A stretch of 29,118 nt of DNA from JAIOHN01 sp038258185. Its GTDB lineage: Bacteria; Chloroflexota; Anaerolineae; Aggregatilineales; Phototrophicaceae. Position 1 is the first letter of the stretch, and each line of letters opens with the position of its first letter. The notes beneath the pieces are model-generated. The model searched no databases and was not told the DNA's origin. It was given only the letters and a program-made list of their open reading frames with translations. Positions 15,160 through 23,115 of the stretch are shown here, piece by piece. The position numbers and the translations under genes were made by a program. The stretch is from the NCBI GenBank assembly GCA_038258185.1, contig JBBSQD010000047.1, positions 1-29,118 of the forward strand, given 5' to 3'.

Positions 15160-15192
15160 AAATCGGGATGAGGTTGAGCCTCATCCCGATTT
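15160..15192. terminator. Bidirectional terminator between VanZ-like and GH1 genes
   Basis: AAATCGGGATGAGG (15160-15173) and CCTCATCCCGATTT (15179-15192) form a perfect 14-bp stem with a TTGAG loop. Minus-strand flank is TTTTTATG, so it mainly ends the beta-glucosidase transcript. Confidence 0.75.
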
Positions 15193-15214
15193 GAAAGCCA
15201 CTGAAAAGGTCTAT

Positions 15215-16576
15215 TTATTCTGTTAGCTCGAAGCCATTTTTACGGATTATCTGCCCATACCATAGGGCGCTGTCTTTTAAGGTACGCTCCTGCGTCTCGA
15301 AATCGACATACACAATCCCGAAGCGTTTTTCGTAACCCAGCGCCCACTCAAAATTATCCATCAATGACCACGCAAAATAGCCTTTTATGGGCGAACCTGC
15401 CTCCATAGCACGGTGCACACTGTTGAGGTGGCCTTCGAGATAAGATTGGCGGCGTGAATCATGTACCCCGCCATCCTCGGCAACCGTGTCATCGAAAGCG
15501 GCGCCGTTTTCAGTGATATAGATCGTGCCGGGGTTGTATTCATTATTGATATGAACCAGCAGTTGATAAAAACTCTCCGGGTAAACTTCCCAGTCCATCG
15601 CGGTATATTCACCTTCGGGGTGAATTTCGCCAGTATACAACGGCGGCGCATCCGGCGCATTAACCACCACCGCGCGGTTATAATAATTCACACCCAGGAA
15701 ATCAATCGGCGCGGAGATGTCCGCCAGATCACCGTCCTGCAAACCGGGCACATCACCGCCAAACAACTCGACCATATCTTCCGGATATTCTCCGCGATAA
15801 ACGGGATCAAGGAACCAGCGATTTCTGAAACCGTCCATGCGATAAGCCGCGGCTTTATCTGCTTCGGAGTCGCTCGCCGGGTCTGACCATGTCGGATTGA
15901 GGACAATGCCCACTCGGGTATCGGCATCGCCATTGGCCCGCAGCACAGGCACAGCGCGACCATGTGACAACAGCAGATGGTGTGAAGCCTTGACGGACTG
16001 GCGCACATCCTGAATACCGGGGGCATGCACACCCATCGCATATCCCAGGAAAGCCGCGCACCACGGTTCGTTATGCGTCATCCAGTTTTTGACACGGTCG
16101 CTCAGGCGGCGCGAAACGACATCGGTATATTCCACAAATGCGTCGACTGTGGCGCGGTTCGGCCAGCCACCGGCATCTTCCAGCGGTTGTGGCAAGTCCC
16201 AGTGATACAGCGTAGCATAGGGAATGATATTTTTTGCCAGCAGGCCATCCACCAGACGATCATAAAAGTCCAGCCCAGCGGCATTGACTGCGCCCGTGCC
16301 ATTCGGCAGAATGCGCGGCCATGCGATGGAAAAGCGATAGGCATTGACACCCAGTTCAGCCAGCATATCAATATCCTGCGCATAACGATGGTAATGATCG
16401 CAGGCAATATCGCCCGTATCGCCATTGACGACTTTACCGGGGGTGCGGCAAAAAGTATCCCAGATCGACATCCCACGGCCATCTTCGAAGGCCGCGCCCT
16501 CAATTTGAAAGGATGAGGTGGCCGCTCCCCAGACAAATTCGGGCGGGAAGGCCAGCCAATGCTCATTAGTGCTCAT
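15215..16576 (-). CDS. GH1 beta-glucosidase/beta-glycosidase
   Basis: The 453-aa protein is a full-length glycoside hydrolase family 1 enzyme that releases terminal beta-linked glucose or related sugars with retention. The acid/base is Glu170 in THNEPW, the nucleophile is Glu356 in YITENGAAF. The N-terminus FPPEFVWGAATSSFQIEGA is the family signature, and SLMDNFEWALGYEKRFGIVYVD near the end holds the aglycone-site residues. It has no signal peptide, so it acts on imported oligosaccharides. The ATG at 16576 has AGGAA 6 bp upstream. No transporter or regulator is adjacent. Confidence 0.95.
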   Translation of the reverse strand: MSTNEHWLAFPPEFVWGAATSSFQIEGAAFEDGRGMSIWDTFCRTPGKVVNGDTGDIACDHYHRYAQDIDMLAELGVNAYRFSIAWPRILPNGTGAVNAAGLDFYDRLVDGLLAKNIIPYATLYHWDLPQPLEDAGGWPNRATVDAFVEYTDVVSRRLSDRVKNWMTHNEPWCAAFLGYAMGVHAPGIQDVRQSVKASHHLLLSHGRAVPVLRANGDADTRVGIVLNPTWSDPASDSEADKAAAYRMDGFRNRWFLDPVYRGEYPEDMVELFGGDVPGLQDGDLADISAPIDFLGVNYYNRAVVVNAPDAPPLYTGEIHPEGEYTAMDWEVYPESFYQLLVHINNEYNPGTIYITENGAAFDDTVAEDGGVHDSRRQSYLEGHLNSVHRAMEAGSPIKGYFAWSLMDNFEWALGYEKRFGIVYVDFETQERTLKDSALWYGQIIRKNGFELTE

Positions 16577-17092
16577 AATATATTCCTTCTGTGGTTCAGC
16601 CTGCTTCACATGCTGAGGTGTAATTAAACTGTCTCAGATTAGGTTATTTTACTCTATCGGAATGGGAGTATTGTACATCATTGAACACTAAAATGCTTTG
16701 GGCGGTGGCCGTAGCGACCATGATAATGTTGAGCATAAAACACGGTGATCAGTTTTTTATTTATTTAAGTATTTATTATAAATTACGTAATTTATTAAAT
16801 TTTAATTATAAATTATTTAACGATAAAATTAGTGCAGGTTAAAAATTTACGCAATATTCATGTTTTTAGTGTTAAGTGATTAACGGTTTGAATTTATATG
16901 ACATAAGTCACTACAGGTCTCCACAGTTACACCAAAATGTCTTAATACAAGCTTCATGTTCATGAAAAATAACTTAATTCCTGTATTCCTTAAGCATTCT
17001 TTTTCCTCGTTGCATTACAATGTATTTAGGTAGGTTAGAAAAAACAAATGTTTTTATCCAGTTGCTTACATAGATGTTAGGTCATATGGAAT
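16577..17092. other. AT-rich gene-free island upstream of the TIR gene
   Basis: About 515 bp without a plausible gene. The section 16750-16830 is made almost only of A and T and contains the palindrome 16778-16795. Rest is a mixed AT-rich leader with a TACAAT at 17016-17021 that could be a -10 box, but no matching -35. Base composition differs markedly from the surrounding coding sequence, compatible with a transferred or heavily regulated region. Confidence 0.5.
16778..16795. repeat. Perfect 18-bp AT-rich palindrome
   Basis: ATAAATTACGTAATTTAT lies in the AT-rich island about 300 bp upstream of the TIR-FGE gene. It has the size and symmetry of a dimeric repressor site, but no regulator is coded next to it. 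Confidence 0.4.
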
Positions 17093-18628
17093 ATGCGGCT
17101 CTTTATCAGTTATGCCCGAGTAGATCGATATTATTGTTCCCAGATTGTCGATATGCTTGACGTGCATGATGTCTGGTATGACAACCGACTGCACGCTGGT
17201 CAGCAATGGTGGGAGGAAATCCAACGCCGTCTGGAGTGGTGTGAAGGTGTAATTTATTTGCTGTCGCCCGATTCAGTCAATTCCGAATACTGCCAGCGCG
17301 AGCTCCAGATTGCCAACGCGATGGGAAAGCATATTTTCCCGGTCTTGATCCAGGCGCGCACCGAAATCCCGGAGACCCTGCGGCACATTCAGTATGCCGA
17401 CCTGAGCAAAGGACTGACCACGGATGCGGTCAAGCTGATGCTGAATTCGATCTATATCGCAGAGCGGACAGCGCGCCAAAATGCGGTTACGCCCAATGGC
17501 ACACCGGTCTTCCAGATGATCGCCCCCGTCGAAGTGCCGTCACCGCTGCATGAAAACACAGACTTTGACAGCATTATGGATGAAGTTGGCCGCGCCTTTG
17601 AAGAAGACTTATTTGACCGGGCCGTTTTTTTGTTGCGACAATTAAGAGAACGGCAGGATGTGTCGAATTTCATCGACCTTGAGCAGTTATTACTACAGGC
17701 CGAAGACGCGCTGGAGCAGCAAGCTTACCTGCGTGATGCCGAGCGCGAATATCGCCCCATCGCTGTCTTATTAAAATACAGAAGCACCCGTGAGGTTGGC
17801 AAAAGCGCCTTTCAGTCTTTCCAGCAAAAATTCCCGGATTACGATCCGGATAATTTAGGGCCGATGTGTGAGGAAAACCACAAAAAGAAGGCTGTAGCAG
17901 TGCAGGCACCGCCGGGAGATGAGGAAACGCTGGTATGGTGCGATATTCCGTCCGGGGTTACCACCCTGCTGCGGGAAGAATCCCATACAACCCAGTTCGT
18001 CGATGCCTTCCGCATTTCCAGGTATCCGGTCACAAACCAGCAGTTTCTGGAATTTGTGAATGCGCTGGATGGTTACTGCCGCGCTGACTGGTGGGATTAT
18101 TCGATCAGCGCTGTGGATTGGCACAAAAACCATCACCATCCGCCTATGCTGGATGTCATTCACCTTGACCATCCCTGTGTGTATGTCAACTGGTACGATG
18201 CGCTGGCTTACTGCCGCTGGTTAAGTTCAAAAATCAACATCATGATCAGCCTACCCACAGAGACACAATGGCAGCGTGCCGCTCAGGGAGATGAGGAACA
18301 GGCTTATCCCTGGGGCGAGGATTTTAATACAGAAAACTGTAATACCAAAGAAAGCCGCATTGGGCGTACCACATCGGTCTATGCTTACCCCGGTGGCGCC
18401 AGCCCTTACGGTGTGATGGATCTGGCAGGCAATACCTGGGATTGGTGCCTGAACAATAATCAGTCCAGCACCGGTGTGGATTTAAGCAATGATCTTGAGC
18501 GGGTCATTAAAGGGGGAGCCTATCACAGCCCAGCGAAACGTGCAGTGACCTCGTTCTACTTTGCGGTCGCCCCGGGCAGTCATCATGACTCCATCAGCTT
18601 CCGTCTGGTTTGCCCCGCCAACGTATAA
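17093..18628 (+). CDS. TIR domain-FGE-sulfatase domain fusion protein
   Basis: The 511-aa protein starts with a TIR domain (about 1-125): FISYARVD, WYDNRLHAGQQWWEEI and VIYLLSPDSVNSEYCQREL. The Glu pair 41-42 after the Gly of the GQQWW turn occupies the place of the catalytic Glu of NAD-cleaving TIRs. A helical linker (about 155-270) rich in Leu, Arg and Glu follows. The C-terminus (about 283-509) is an FGE-sulfatase/SUMF1-like (CLec-fold) domain: FRISRYPVTNQQFLEFV, WYDALAYCRWLS, LPTETQWQRAA, YPWGEDF, DLAGNTWDWC, GGAYHS. The cysteine pair used by true formylglycine-generating enzymes is missing, so this domain probably binds rather than oxidises. Such fusions are known from bacterial conflict-type signalling. 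The ATG at 17093 has only a weak ribosome site. Confidence 0.87.
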   Translation: MRLFISYARVDRYYCSQIVDMLDVHDVWYDNRLHAGQQWWEEIQRRLEWCEGVIYLLSPDSVNSEYCQRELQIANAMGKHIFPVLIQARTEIPETLRHIQYADLSKGLTTDAVKLMLNSIYIAERTARQNAVTPNGTPVFQMIAPVEVPSPLHENTDFDSIMDEVGRAFEEDLFDRAVFLLRQLRERQDVSNFIDLEQLLLQAEDALEQQAYLRDAEREYRPIAVLLKYRSTREVGKSAFQSFQQKFPDYDPDNLGPMCEENHKKKAVAVQAPPGDEETLVWCDIPSGVTTLLREESHTTQFVDAFRISRYPVTNQQFLEFVNALDGYCRADWWDYSISAVDWHKNHHHPPMLDVIHLDHPCVYVNWYDALAYCRWLSSKINIMISLPTETQWQRAAQGDEEQAYPWGEDFNTENCNTKESRIGRTTSVYAYPGGASPYGVMDLAGNTWDWCLNNNQSSTGVDLSNDLERVIKGGAYHSPAKRAVTSFYFAVAPGSHHDSISFRLVCPANV

Positions 18629-18679
18629 AACCCTTTTTTGAGTTTAATGTTTAACTTATCCCATTAACGGGTCAGGTTT

Positions 18680-18737
18680 GGCATCACTCTATTGCTATCA
18701 GAACAACAACGATGAGCGGTGTCGCGCAAGTGATGCC
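18680..18737. repeat. 9-bp inverted repeat with 40-bp spacer
   Basis: GGCATCACT (18680-18688) and AGTGATGCC (18729-18737) lie between the convergent TIR-FGE and STAS-like genes. There is no T-run beside it; it could be a long hairpin in either transcript's 3' end. Confidence 0.35.
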
Positions 18738-18757
18738 TCTGTGGCAAATCCATCAAA

Positions 18758-19153
18758 CTACAGATTATTTGTGCTCAATGAATTGTCAAAACGATACAGC
18801 GTCGTCAGCGCATCCTCTTCGGTATCGACCAGTCGATACTCATTGCCTATCAGTTGCGTGACAATTGAAATCAGAAATTTGGTCAGCGGGTGCATCGACC
18901 CGATCACTACCAGCACCCCCATGCGGTCATGCTTGAGAAAGATTTCAGTCGCCTGGCGTACGGCAGCCATGCGCGTAGGAAATTTCCCCATAGCGCGTAT
19001 ATCACTAATCAGATGTACATTCACTATGGAGGGTGACAGGTAGTGCGCTACGAAGTTTTCGGAAAATTCAGTTAACTCGTCTGCGCTCAAATCCCCGTTA
19101 AACCGAACAAACGCAATTCGTTGTGGCTGGTTCCACGACAACACGTAAGGCAT
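18758..19153 (-). CDS. STAS/SpoIIAA-like small protein
   Basis: The 131-aa soluble protein fits the pattern of SpoIIAA-like/STAS proteins: an N-terminal beta hairpin (RIAFVRFNGDLSADELTEF), VNVHLISDI in the central strand, a long helix (RMAAVRQATEIFLKH), MGVLVVIGS and a final FRxxDTxEDALTTL-like segment (EYRLVDTEEDALTTL). The family is common in Chloroflexota but I know of no tested role; STAS folds usually regulate partners by protein contact. The start is ATG at 19153 with GAGAG about 8 bp upstream. It converges on the TIR-FGE gene. The 270 bp between it and mazG is AT-rich with no recognised gene. Confidence 0.65.
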   Translation of the reverse strand: MPYVLSWNQPQRIAFVRFNGDLSADELTEFSENFVAHYLSPSIVNVHLISDIRAMGKFPTRMAAVRQATEIFLKHDRMGVLVVIGSMHPLTKFLISIVTQLIGNEYRLVDTEEDALTTLYRFDNSLSTNNL

Positions 19154-19423
19154 AATGTTACTCTCACTTTTAGCTAACTTTTGGTTAGAAGCGCTTCAAT
19201 AAGCATACTCTTATTTTTACCGATTTAACCACTATATCTAAATTGTAACTTTGTAGACCGCTATTAATGATAAAGATATGTGAAGTTCTCATCAAAAAAT
19301 ATACCGAAATACTCTCGCCATGCCGCCTGTAGCAGTAAACTTTAGCACTGCTTTATTGAATTTCAGTCTGTTATATTTGAGCGCTAAACAAACGGATGAT
19401 TAAGGTCTTAGAGGGGAAACCGT

Positions 19424-20878
19424 ATGACTTTAACAATTGTGGGATTGGGGCCGGGTGACCTGGATGATCTGTCGCGCAAGGCTTTTCGCACCTTAAAACA
19501 GGCCAAAACGGTGTATCTGCGCACTGCACAGCATGGCTGTGTACCCTGCCTGCCGCAGAACGACATTGCCTATCACAGCTTCGATGACCTCTACGAAACA
19601 ATTGATGCTTTTGAGCAGGTGTATGCCACGATTGTCGAGCGTCTGCTGACTGCGGCGCAAACCGAAGATGTTGTCTACGCCGTGCCGGGTGATCCCTTAG
19701 TCGGCGAATCCACCACGATGCGCTTATTAGAACAGGCCGCAAAATTGGGAATCAGCGTCGAGATTGTGAACGGTATCAGCTTTGTCGAGCCCTCATTAAA
19801 GCTGCTGGGTGTCGATGCGCTGGATGGTCTGCAAATTCTGGACGGAATCGTCATCGGCGCCATGCACCACCCTCCGATAAACCCGGACTACCCCGCGCTG
19901 GTCGGTCAGGTCTACAGCATCGCGCTGGCTTCAGAAGTCAAGCTGACGTTGATGAACCAGTATCCCGATGATTTCAGCGTGACCCTCATCCATGCGGCGG
20001 GGACGGATGAAGCGATCACTGAAGTGTTGCCCCTGTACGAGATTGATCGCAGCGAGCATATCAGCCATATGACTTCATTATTTGTCCCGGCGCTGGGTGA
20101 GATGTCGAGCTTTGAGCAGTTCCAGGAAATTATCGCGCATCTGCGTGCGCCGGAAGGCTGTCCGTGGGATCGTGAGCAGACGCACGAGTCATTGCGGCGC
20201 TACCTGATCGAAGAAACCTATGAAGTGCTGGAAGCCATTGATGCCGAGGACTCGCAGGAACTTTACCGCGAATTGGGTGATCTGCTGCTGCAAATCGTGC
20301 TGCATACCCAGATCGCCATTGATGACGGTGAGTTTAACATGGGGGATGTGCTGCGTTATGTAAACGCCAAAATGATCCGGCGGCATCCGCACGTATGGGG
20401 CACCACGGAAGTCAATGGCGACTCTGAGCAGGTGGTCACCAACTGGGAAGCCATCAAACAGCAGGAGAAAGCCAGCGAAGACAAAGCCGGCGAATCGCTG
20501 CTGGGAAGCATCCCCAAAGGGATGCCAGCACTGCTGCAGGCGCATCACTATCAGACCCGTGCCGCCAAAGTCAATTTTGACTGGGAGAGCGTGGACGATG
20601 TCATCGCCAAAGTGCGCGAAGAGATCGACGAAGTTCTGGCGGCAGAAACCGACGAAGACCGCGCCGAGGAAATCGGTGATCTGCTGTTCGTGCTGGTCAA
20701 CTGGGCGCGCTGGTTAAAGGTCGAGCCGGAGATCGCTTTACGCAGCGCCAACGCTAAATTTTATCGCCGTTTCCACAGCATCGAGCAGGCGGTATCCGCG
20801 CAGGGCAAACAGATGAGCGACTGCACCCTGGCCGAGCTCGACGCGCTATGGGACGTGGCCAAAGCAGGGGAGAAGTAA
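19424..20878 (+). CDS. mazG: Tetrapyrrole methylase-like/MazG nucleotide pyrophosphohydrolase fusion
   Basis: The 484-aa protein joins an N-terminal SAM-dependent (tetrapyrrole) methylase-like domain (about 1-220: VGLGPGD, YAVPGDPLVGESTT) to a C-terminal MazG domain. The latter has LRAPEGCPWDREQTHESLRRY and the metal-binding EExYE of Y260-E267 (YLIEETYE), then a repeat of the MazG helices near the end (EEIDEVLAAETDEDRAEEIGD). MazG hydrolyses NTPs and dNTPs to monophosphate and pyrophosphate; the same architecture occurs in B. subtilis YabN. The ATG follows AGGGG by 8 bp. No operon partner is evident. Confidence 0.93.
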   Translation: MTLTIVGLGPGDLDDLSRKAFRTLKQAKTVYLRTAQHGCVPCLPQNDIAYHSFDDLYETIDAFEQVYATIVERLLTAAQTEDVVYAVPGDPLVGESTTMRLLEQAAKLGISVEIVNGISFVEPSLKLLGVDALDGLQILDGIVIGAMHHPPINPDYPALVGQVYSIALASEVKLTLMNQYPDDFSVTLIHAAGTDEAITEVLPLYEIDRSEHISHMTSLFVPALGEMSSFEQFQEIIAHLRAPEGCPWDREQTHESLRRYLIEETYEVLEAIDAEDSQELYRELGDLLLQIVLHTQIAIDDGEFNMGDVLRYVNAKMIRRHPHVWGTTEVNGDSEQVVTNWEAIKQQEKASEDKAGESLLGSIPKGMPALLQAHHYQTRAAKVNFDWESVDDVIAKVREEIDEVLAAETDEDRAEEIGDLLFVLVNWARWLKVEPEIALRSANAKFYRRFHSIEQAVSAQGKQMSDCTLAELDALWDVAKAGEK

Positions 20879-20892
20879 ACAGCCTTTACTGT

Positions 20893-20998
20893 CCGACGCT
20901 AAAGCATCGGCCTGAATATAGAAAGCCGCCTGAAGGCGACTGAAAATAATCCGCTTTAGCGGGTTTTCTGTAGATAGCCGGATGGCTTTAGCCTCCGG
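20893..20998. repeat. Cluster of REP-like palindromic hairpins
   Basis: Four short hairpins occur in 106 bp: CCGA-c-GC-TAAA-GC-a-TCGG (20893-20910), CGCC-TGAA-GGCG (20927-20938), CCGC-TTTA-GCGG (20951-20962, then GTTTTCT) and CCGGAtGGC-TTTA-GCCTCCGG (20978-20998). All loops are TAAA, TTTA or TGAA. The layout resembles a dispersed intergenic repeat family; the third hairpin may also terminate mazG. Confidence 0.65.
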
Positions 20999-21150
20999 TG
21001 AGCTATGACTACGCATAATCTGAATTGAAAACATGCCTTTTTAAGGTATCGGAAAGTTTCCGAGTCCTTGAAATGAGAATTTTCACAAAAGCTACTGTAT
21101 GACTAAACGTGATAAAATAAACCTGAATACAGTGAGTGAGGATGAAGCCA

Positions 21151-21705
21151 ATGGTCGTACATGATCGCCTGTACACCGTGAATGAATATGAGTCGTTTAT
21201 TGCCAAACCAAACCATCAGGAGCGTTTGTTTGAGCTGGTTCACGGGGAGATTGTGGAAAAGTTGCCGACAGAAGAACATGGCGTGATTGCCGCCAATATC
21301 GTGACAGAGATTAAGATTTACCTGAAACAACATCCTATTGGCAGAGTCGCTGTCGAAGCCCGTTATCGAATACCAACTGACGAACACAATTCTCGATTAC
21401 CAGATGTTTCGTTTACCAGCAGTGAACGCACCTTACCGCTGGTGAAAAAGGGCGCTGTGCCGCAGATGCCTGATCTGGCTATTGAAATCAAATCACCTGA
21501 CCAGTCATTTAAAGAAATGCGTGAGAAAGCCGATTATTATCTGGCAAACGGATCGCGCATGGTATGGGTGGTTTACCCGGAGAAGCATCTGGTCGAAGTG
21601 CACGAGGCGGATGACTTTGAAATTCTGACCGAACAGGACGTGATTAGCGGTGGCGAGGTGCTGCCGGATTTCACACTGGCAGTGAATGAGATTTTTGAAT
21701 TCTAG
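21151..21705 (+). CDS. Uma2-family (DUF820) putative PD-(D/E)xK endonuclease
   Basis: The 184-aa protein has the Uma2 layout. After YTVNEYESFI and ELVHGEIVEKLPT the nuclease core follows: RLPDVSF (Asp85) and PDLAIEIKSPDQS (Glu112, Lys114), the metal-binding D...ExK of the restriction-endonuclease fold, then KADYYLANGSRMVWVVYP and LPDFTL. Such genes are abundant in cyanobacteria and Chloroflexota, often near repeats, but their role is unproven. I chose the ATG at 21151 with GTGAGG 9 bp upstream; GTG 21136 and ATG 21142 overlap that site. The gene abuts the next one with no gap. Confidence 0.85.
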   Translation: MVVHDRLYTVNEYESFIAKPNHQERLFELVHGEIVEKLPTEEHGVIAANIVTEIKIYLKQHPIGRVAVEARYRIPTDEHNSRLPDVSFTSSERTLPLVKKGAVPQMPDLAIEIKSPDQSFKEMREKADYYLANGSRMVWVVYPEKHLVEVHEADDFEILTEQDVISGGEVLPDFTLAVNEIFEF

Positions 21706-22371
21706 ATGCTGTCTATGCGAGGTTTTTTACAGACCCGCCCATTCTGGCTATACAAAGCAGCAGGTGTTTTTCTTGTCCTGTTAGTGGTATTGGTGTGGGT
21801 TATTGGCGAGTTTGAGCAAGATGATGTTGTTACCTACCCTTTTCTTATTGGGTATTTCCCGCTTATAAATTACCCCCTGATCGTTTGTGCTTTAGTCATC
21901 CTGGTCAGGCTAGCTCTGGCAGTTATCAGAAGATTACAACTTTTACTATCCCAGCAAAGCGGTAATCGTCTCTGGTTGCATTTTGTGTCAGCTGGATTGG
22001 TATTTCCCCTGTGGATAGCCGTGGCCGCAGTCATTGGGCCACAGGTTCCGGAGTATCGGCAGGTAGCAAATATTCAGGTCGAGGGCAAGAATTTTAATCT
22101 GGTATCTCGCAATAATGCTTTCGCCTCCTTTGGAATGCAAACATTTACCCCTCACACGTTATACGAATGTGATCGAATCAGTATTGTATGTCACGAACTA
22201 TACACAGATTTTTTGAAGATTGATAACGGGTTATGTGGAACAATGGACGCTCCGGTTTATGTATGTCCTACCACTATTGAGTTGGCAGTTCTCTCAGATG
22301 AACTGGTAATCCTTATTGATGATGATATTGTCTATCGTCATAATCTACCGGAAACTCAACTTCCCCATTGA
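21706..22371 (+). CDS. Orphan membrane protein of unknown function
   Basis: The 221-aa protein has three hydrophobic helices (about 14-35, 48-71 and 90-112) and then an approximately 110-residue C-terminal domain with strands and several Cys (YECDRISIVCHELY, LCGTMDAPVYVCPTT) that would lie outside the membrane, where disulfides could form. I recognise no family. The ATG is the base right after the Uma2 stop codon, without its own strong ribosome site, so it is probably coupled to Uma2. An internal ATG at 21715 is possible. Some codons (CTA, AGA) are rarer here than in the neighbouring genes, so it may be foreign. Confidence 0.55.
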   Translation: MLSMRGFLQTRPFWLYKAAGVFLVLLVVLVWVIGEFEQDDVVTYPFLIGYFPLINYPLIVCALVILVRLALAVIRRLQLLLSQQSGNRLWLHFVSAGLVFPLWIAVAAVIGPQVPEYRQVANIQVEGKNFNLVSRNNAFASFGMQTFTPHTLYECDRISIVCHELYTDFLKIDNGLCGTMDAPVYVCPTTIELAVLSDELVILIDDDIVYRHNLPETQLPH

Positions 22372-22394
22372 TTGCGTTACGAGACTGTTATAGT
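22368..22394 (+). promoter_or_regulatory. Promoter of the DUF4269 gene
   Basis: TTGATT (22368-22373) is followed after 15 bp by TATAGT (22389-22394) with an extended -10 TG (TGtTATAGT). A start near 22401 fits the ATG at 22432 and argues against translation from the upstream TTG at 22372. Confidence 0.45.
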
Positions 22395-22431
22395 ATCGCC
22401 TTCCATCAAAACGGAACAGGAATGGGCAACA

Positions 22432-23007
22432 ATGGTGATGGATTGGGCTGATATTTCGTATCTGCGCGCTGGCACACCCCGCCAGCAGGCAGCCTACACA
22501 GTTTTGCACGACCTCGACATTTTCTCGCAACTGCACCCCTACTCCCCCCTGCTGGCCGGGACAATCCCACTGGCAGTGTATACCCCTCAAAGCGATCTCG
22601 ACATTATCTGTGAAGCGCACAATCTCAATGAATTTATGGACACCATCACGGATTGTTTTGGGCATCACAGCGCGTTTGTGACCCGGCAAAAACGTCTGCA
22701 AAACACCGATACGGCCATCATCTATTTTGAGTATGATGAATTTCCGCTGGAGGTATTCGCACAACCGCGCCCGGTACGCCAGCAGAATGCCTACCGTCAC
22801 CTGCTGGTCGAATCGCGCCTGCTGGCAATCGGCGGTGATGCAGCCCGTGAAACCATCCGCACCTTGAAAGCATCCGGCATGAAGACCGAACCAGCCTTCG
22901 CGCATTATTTCCACCTTGCCGGTGATCCGTATGCCGTGCTGCTGGAGTTATCCTACCTCGATGCGTATGAATTACGGTCGCTGATTGCGCGGCGCCGCTT
23001 CGAATAA
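22432..23007 (+). CDS. DUF4269 nucleotidyltransferase-like protein
   Basis: The 191-aa protein matches DUF4269: ISYLRAGTPRQQAAYTVL at the start, LLAGTIPLAVYTPQSDLDII (the G...T...SDLD metal-site pattern of minimal nucleotidyltransferases), EVFAQPRPVRQQNAYRHLLVE in the centre and LKASGMKTEPAFAHYF at the end. Activity is unproven in this family, but the fold suggests NMP transfer to a protein or small molecule. I chose the ATG at 22432 with AGGAA 9 bp upstream; ATG 22438 is an alternative. A hairpin follows its stop codon. Confidence 0.8.
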   Translation: MVMDWADISYLRAGTPRQQAAYTVLHDLDIFSQLHPYSPLLAGTIPLAVYTPQSDLDIICEAHNLNEFMDTITDCFGHHSAFVTRQKRLQNTDTAIIYFEYDEFPLEVFAQPRPVRQQNAYRHLLVESRLLAIGGDAARETIRTLKASGMKTEPAFAHYFHLAGDPYAVLLELSYLDAYELRSLIARRRFE

Positions 23008-23019
23008 ATCATCTTCTTA

Positions 23020-23040
23020 CCCAATTAAGATAAAATTGGG
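23020..23040 (+). terminator. Weak hairpin after the DUF4269 gene
   Basis: CCCAATT-AAGATAA-AATTGGG is a 7-bp stem 12 bp after the stop codon, without a good T-run. Its role as a terminator is uncertain. Confidence 0.4.
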
Positions 23041-23060
23041 GAAATGTTTACTCATTAATT

Positions 23061-23100
23061 CTGCATTCATCCTTAAAATAAAAGGATAAGATGAATTCAG
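23061..23100. repeat. Imperfect inverted repeat in the leader of the HEAT/Yip1 gene
   Basis: CTGCATTCATCCTT is mirrored by AAGGATAAGATGAATTCAG across an A-rich loop, leaving a few unpaired bases. It lies 15 bp upstream of the ATG at 23116 and could be a regulatory hairpin or operator. Confidence 0.4.
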
Positions 23101-23115
23101 ATTGAGAGTAAGCCC

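Noticed and set aside
18500..18628. Variable region of a diversity-generating retroelement at the end of the FGE-like domain
   Set aside because: The CLec-like end is compatible, but there is no reverse transcriptase, template repeat or AAY-rich codon pattern in the window.
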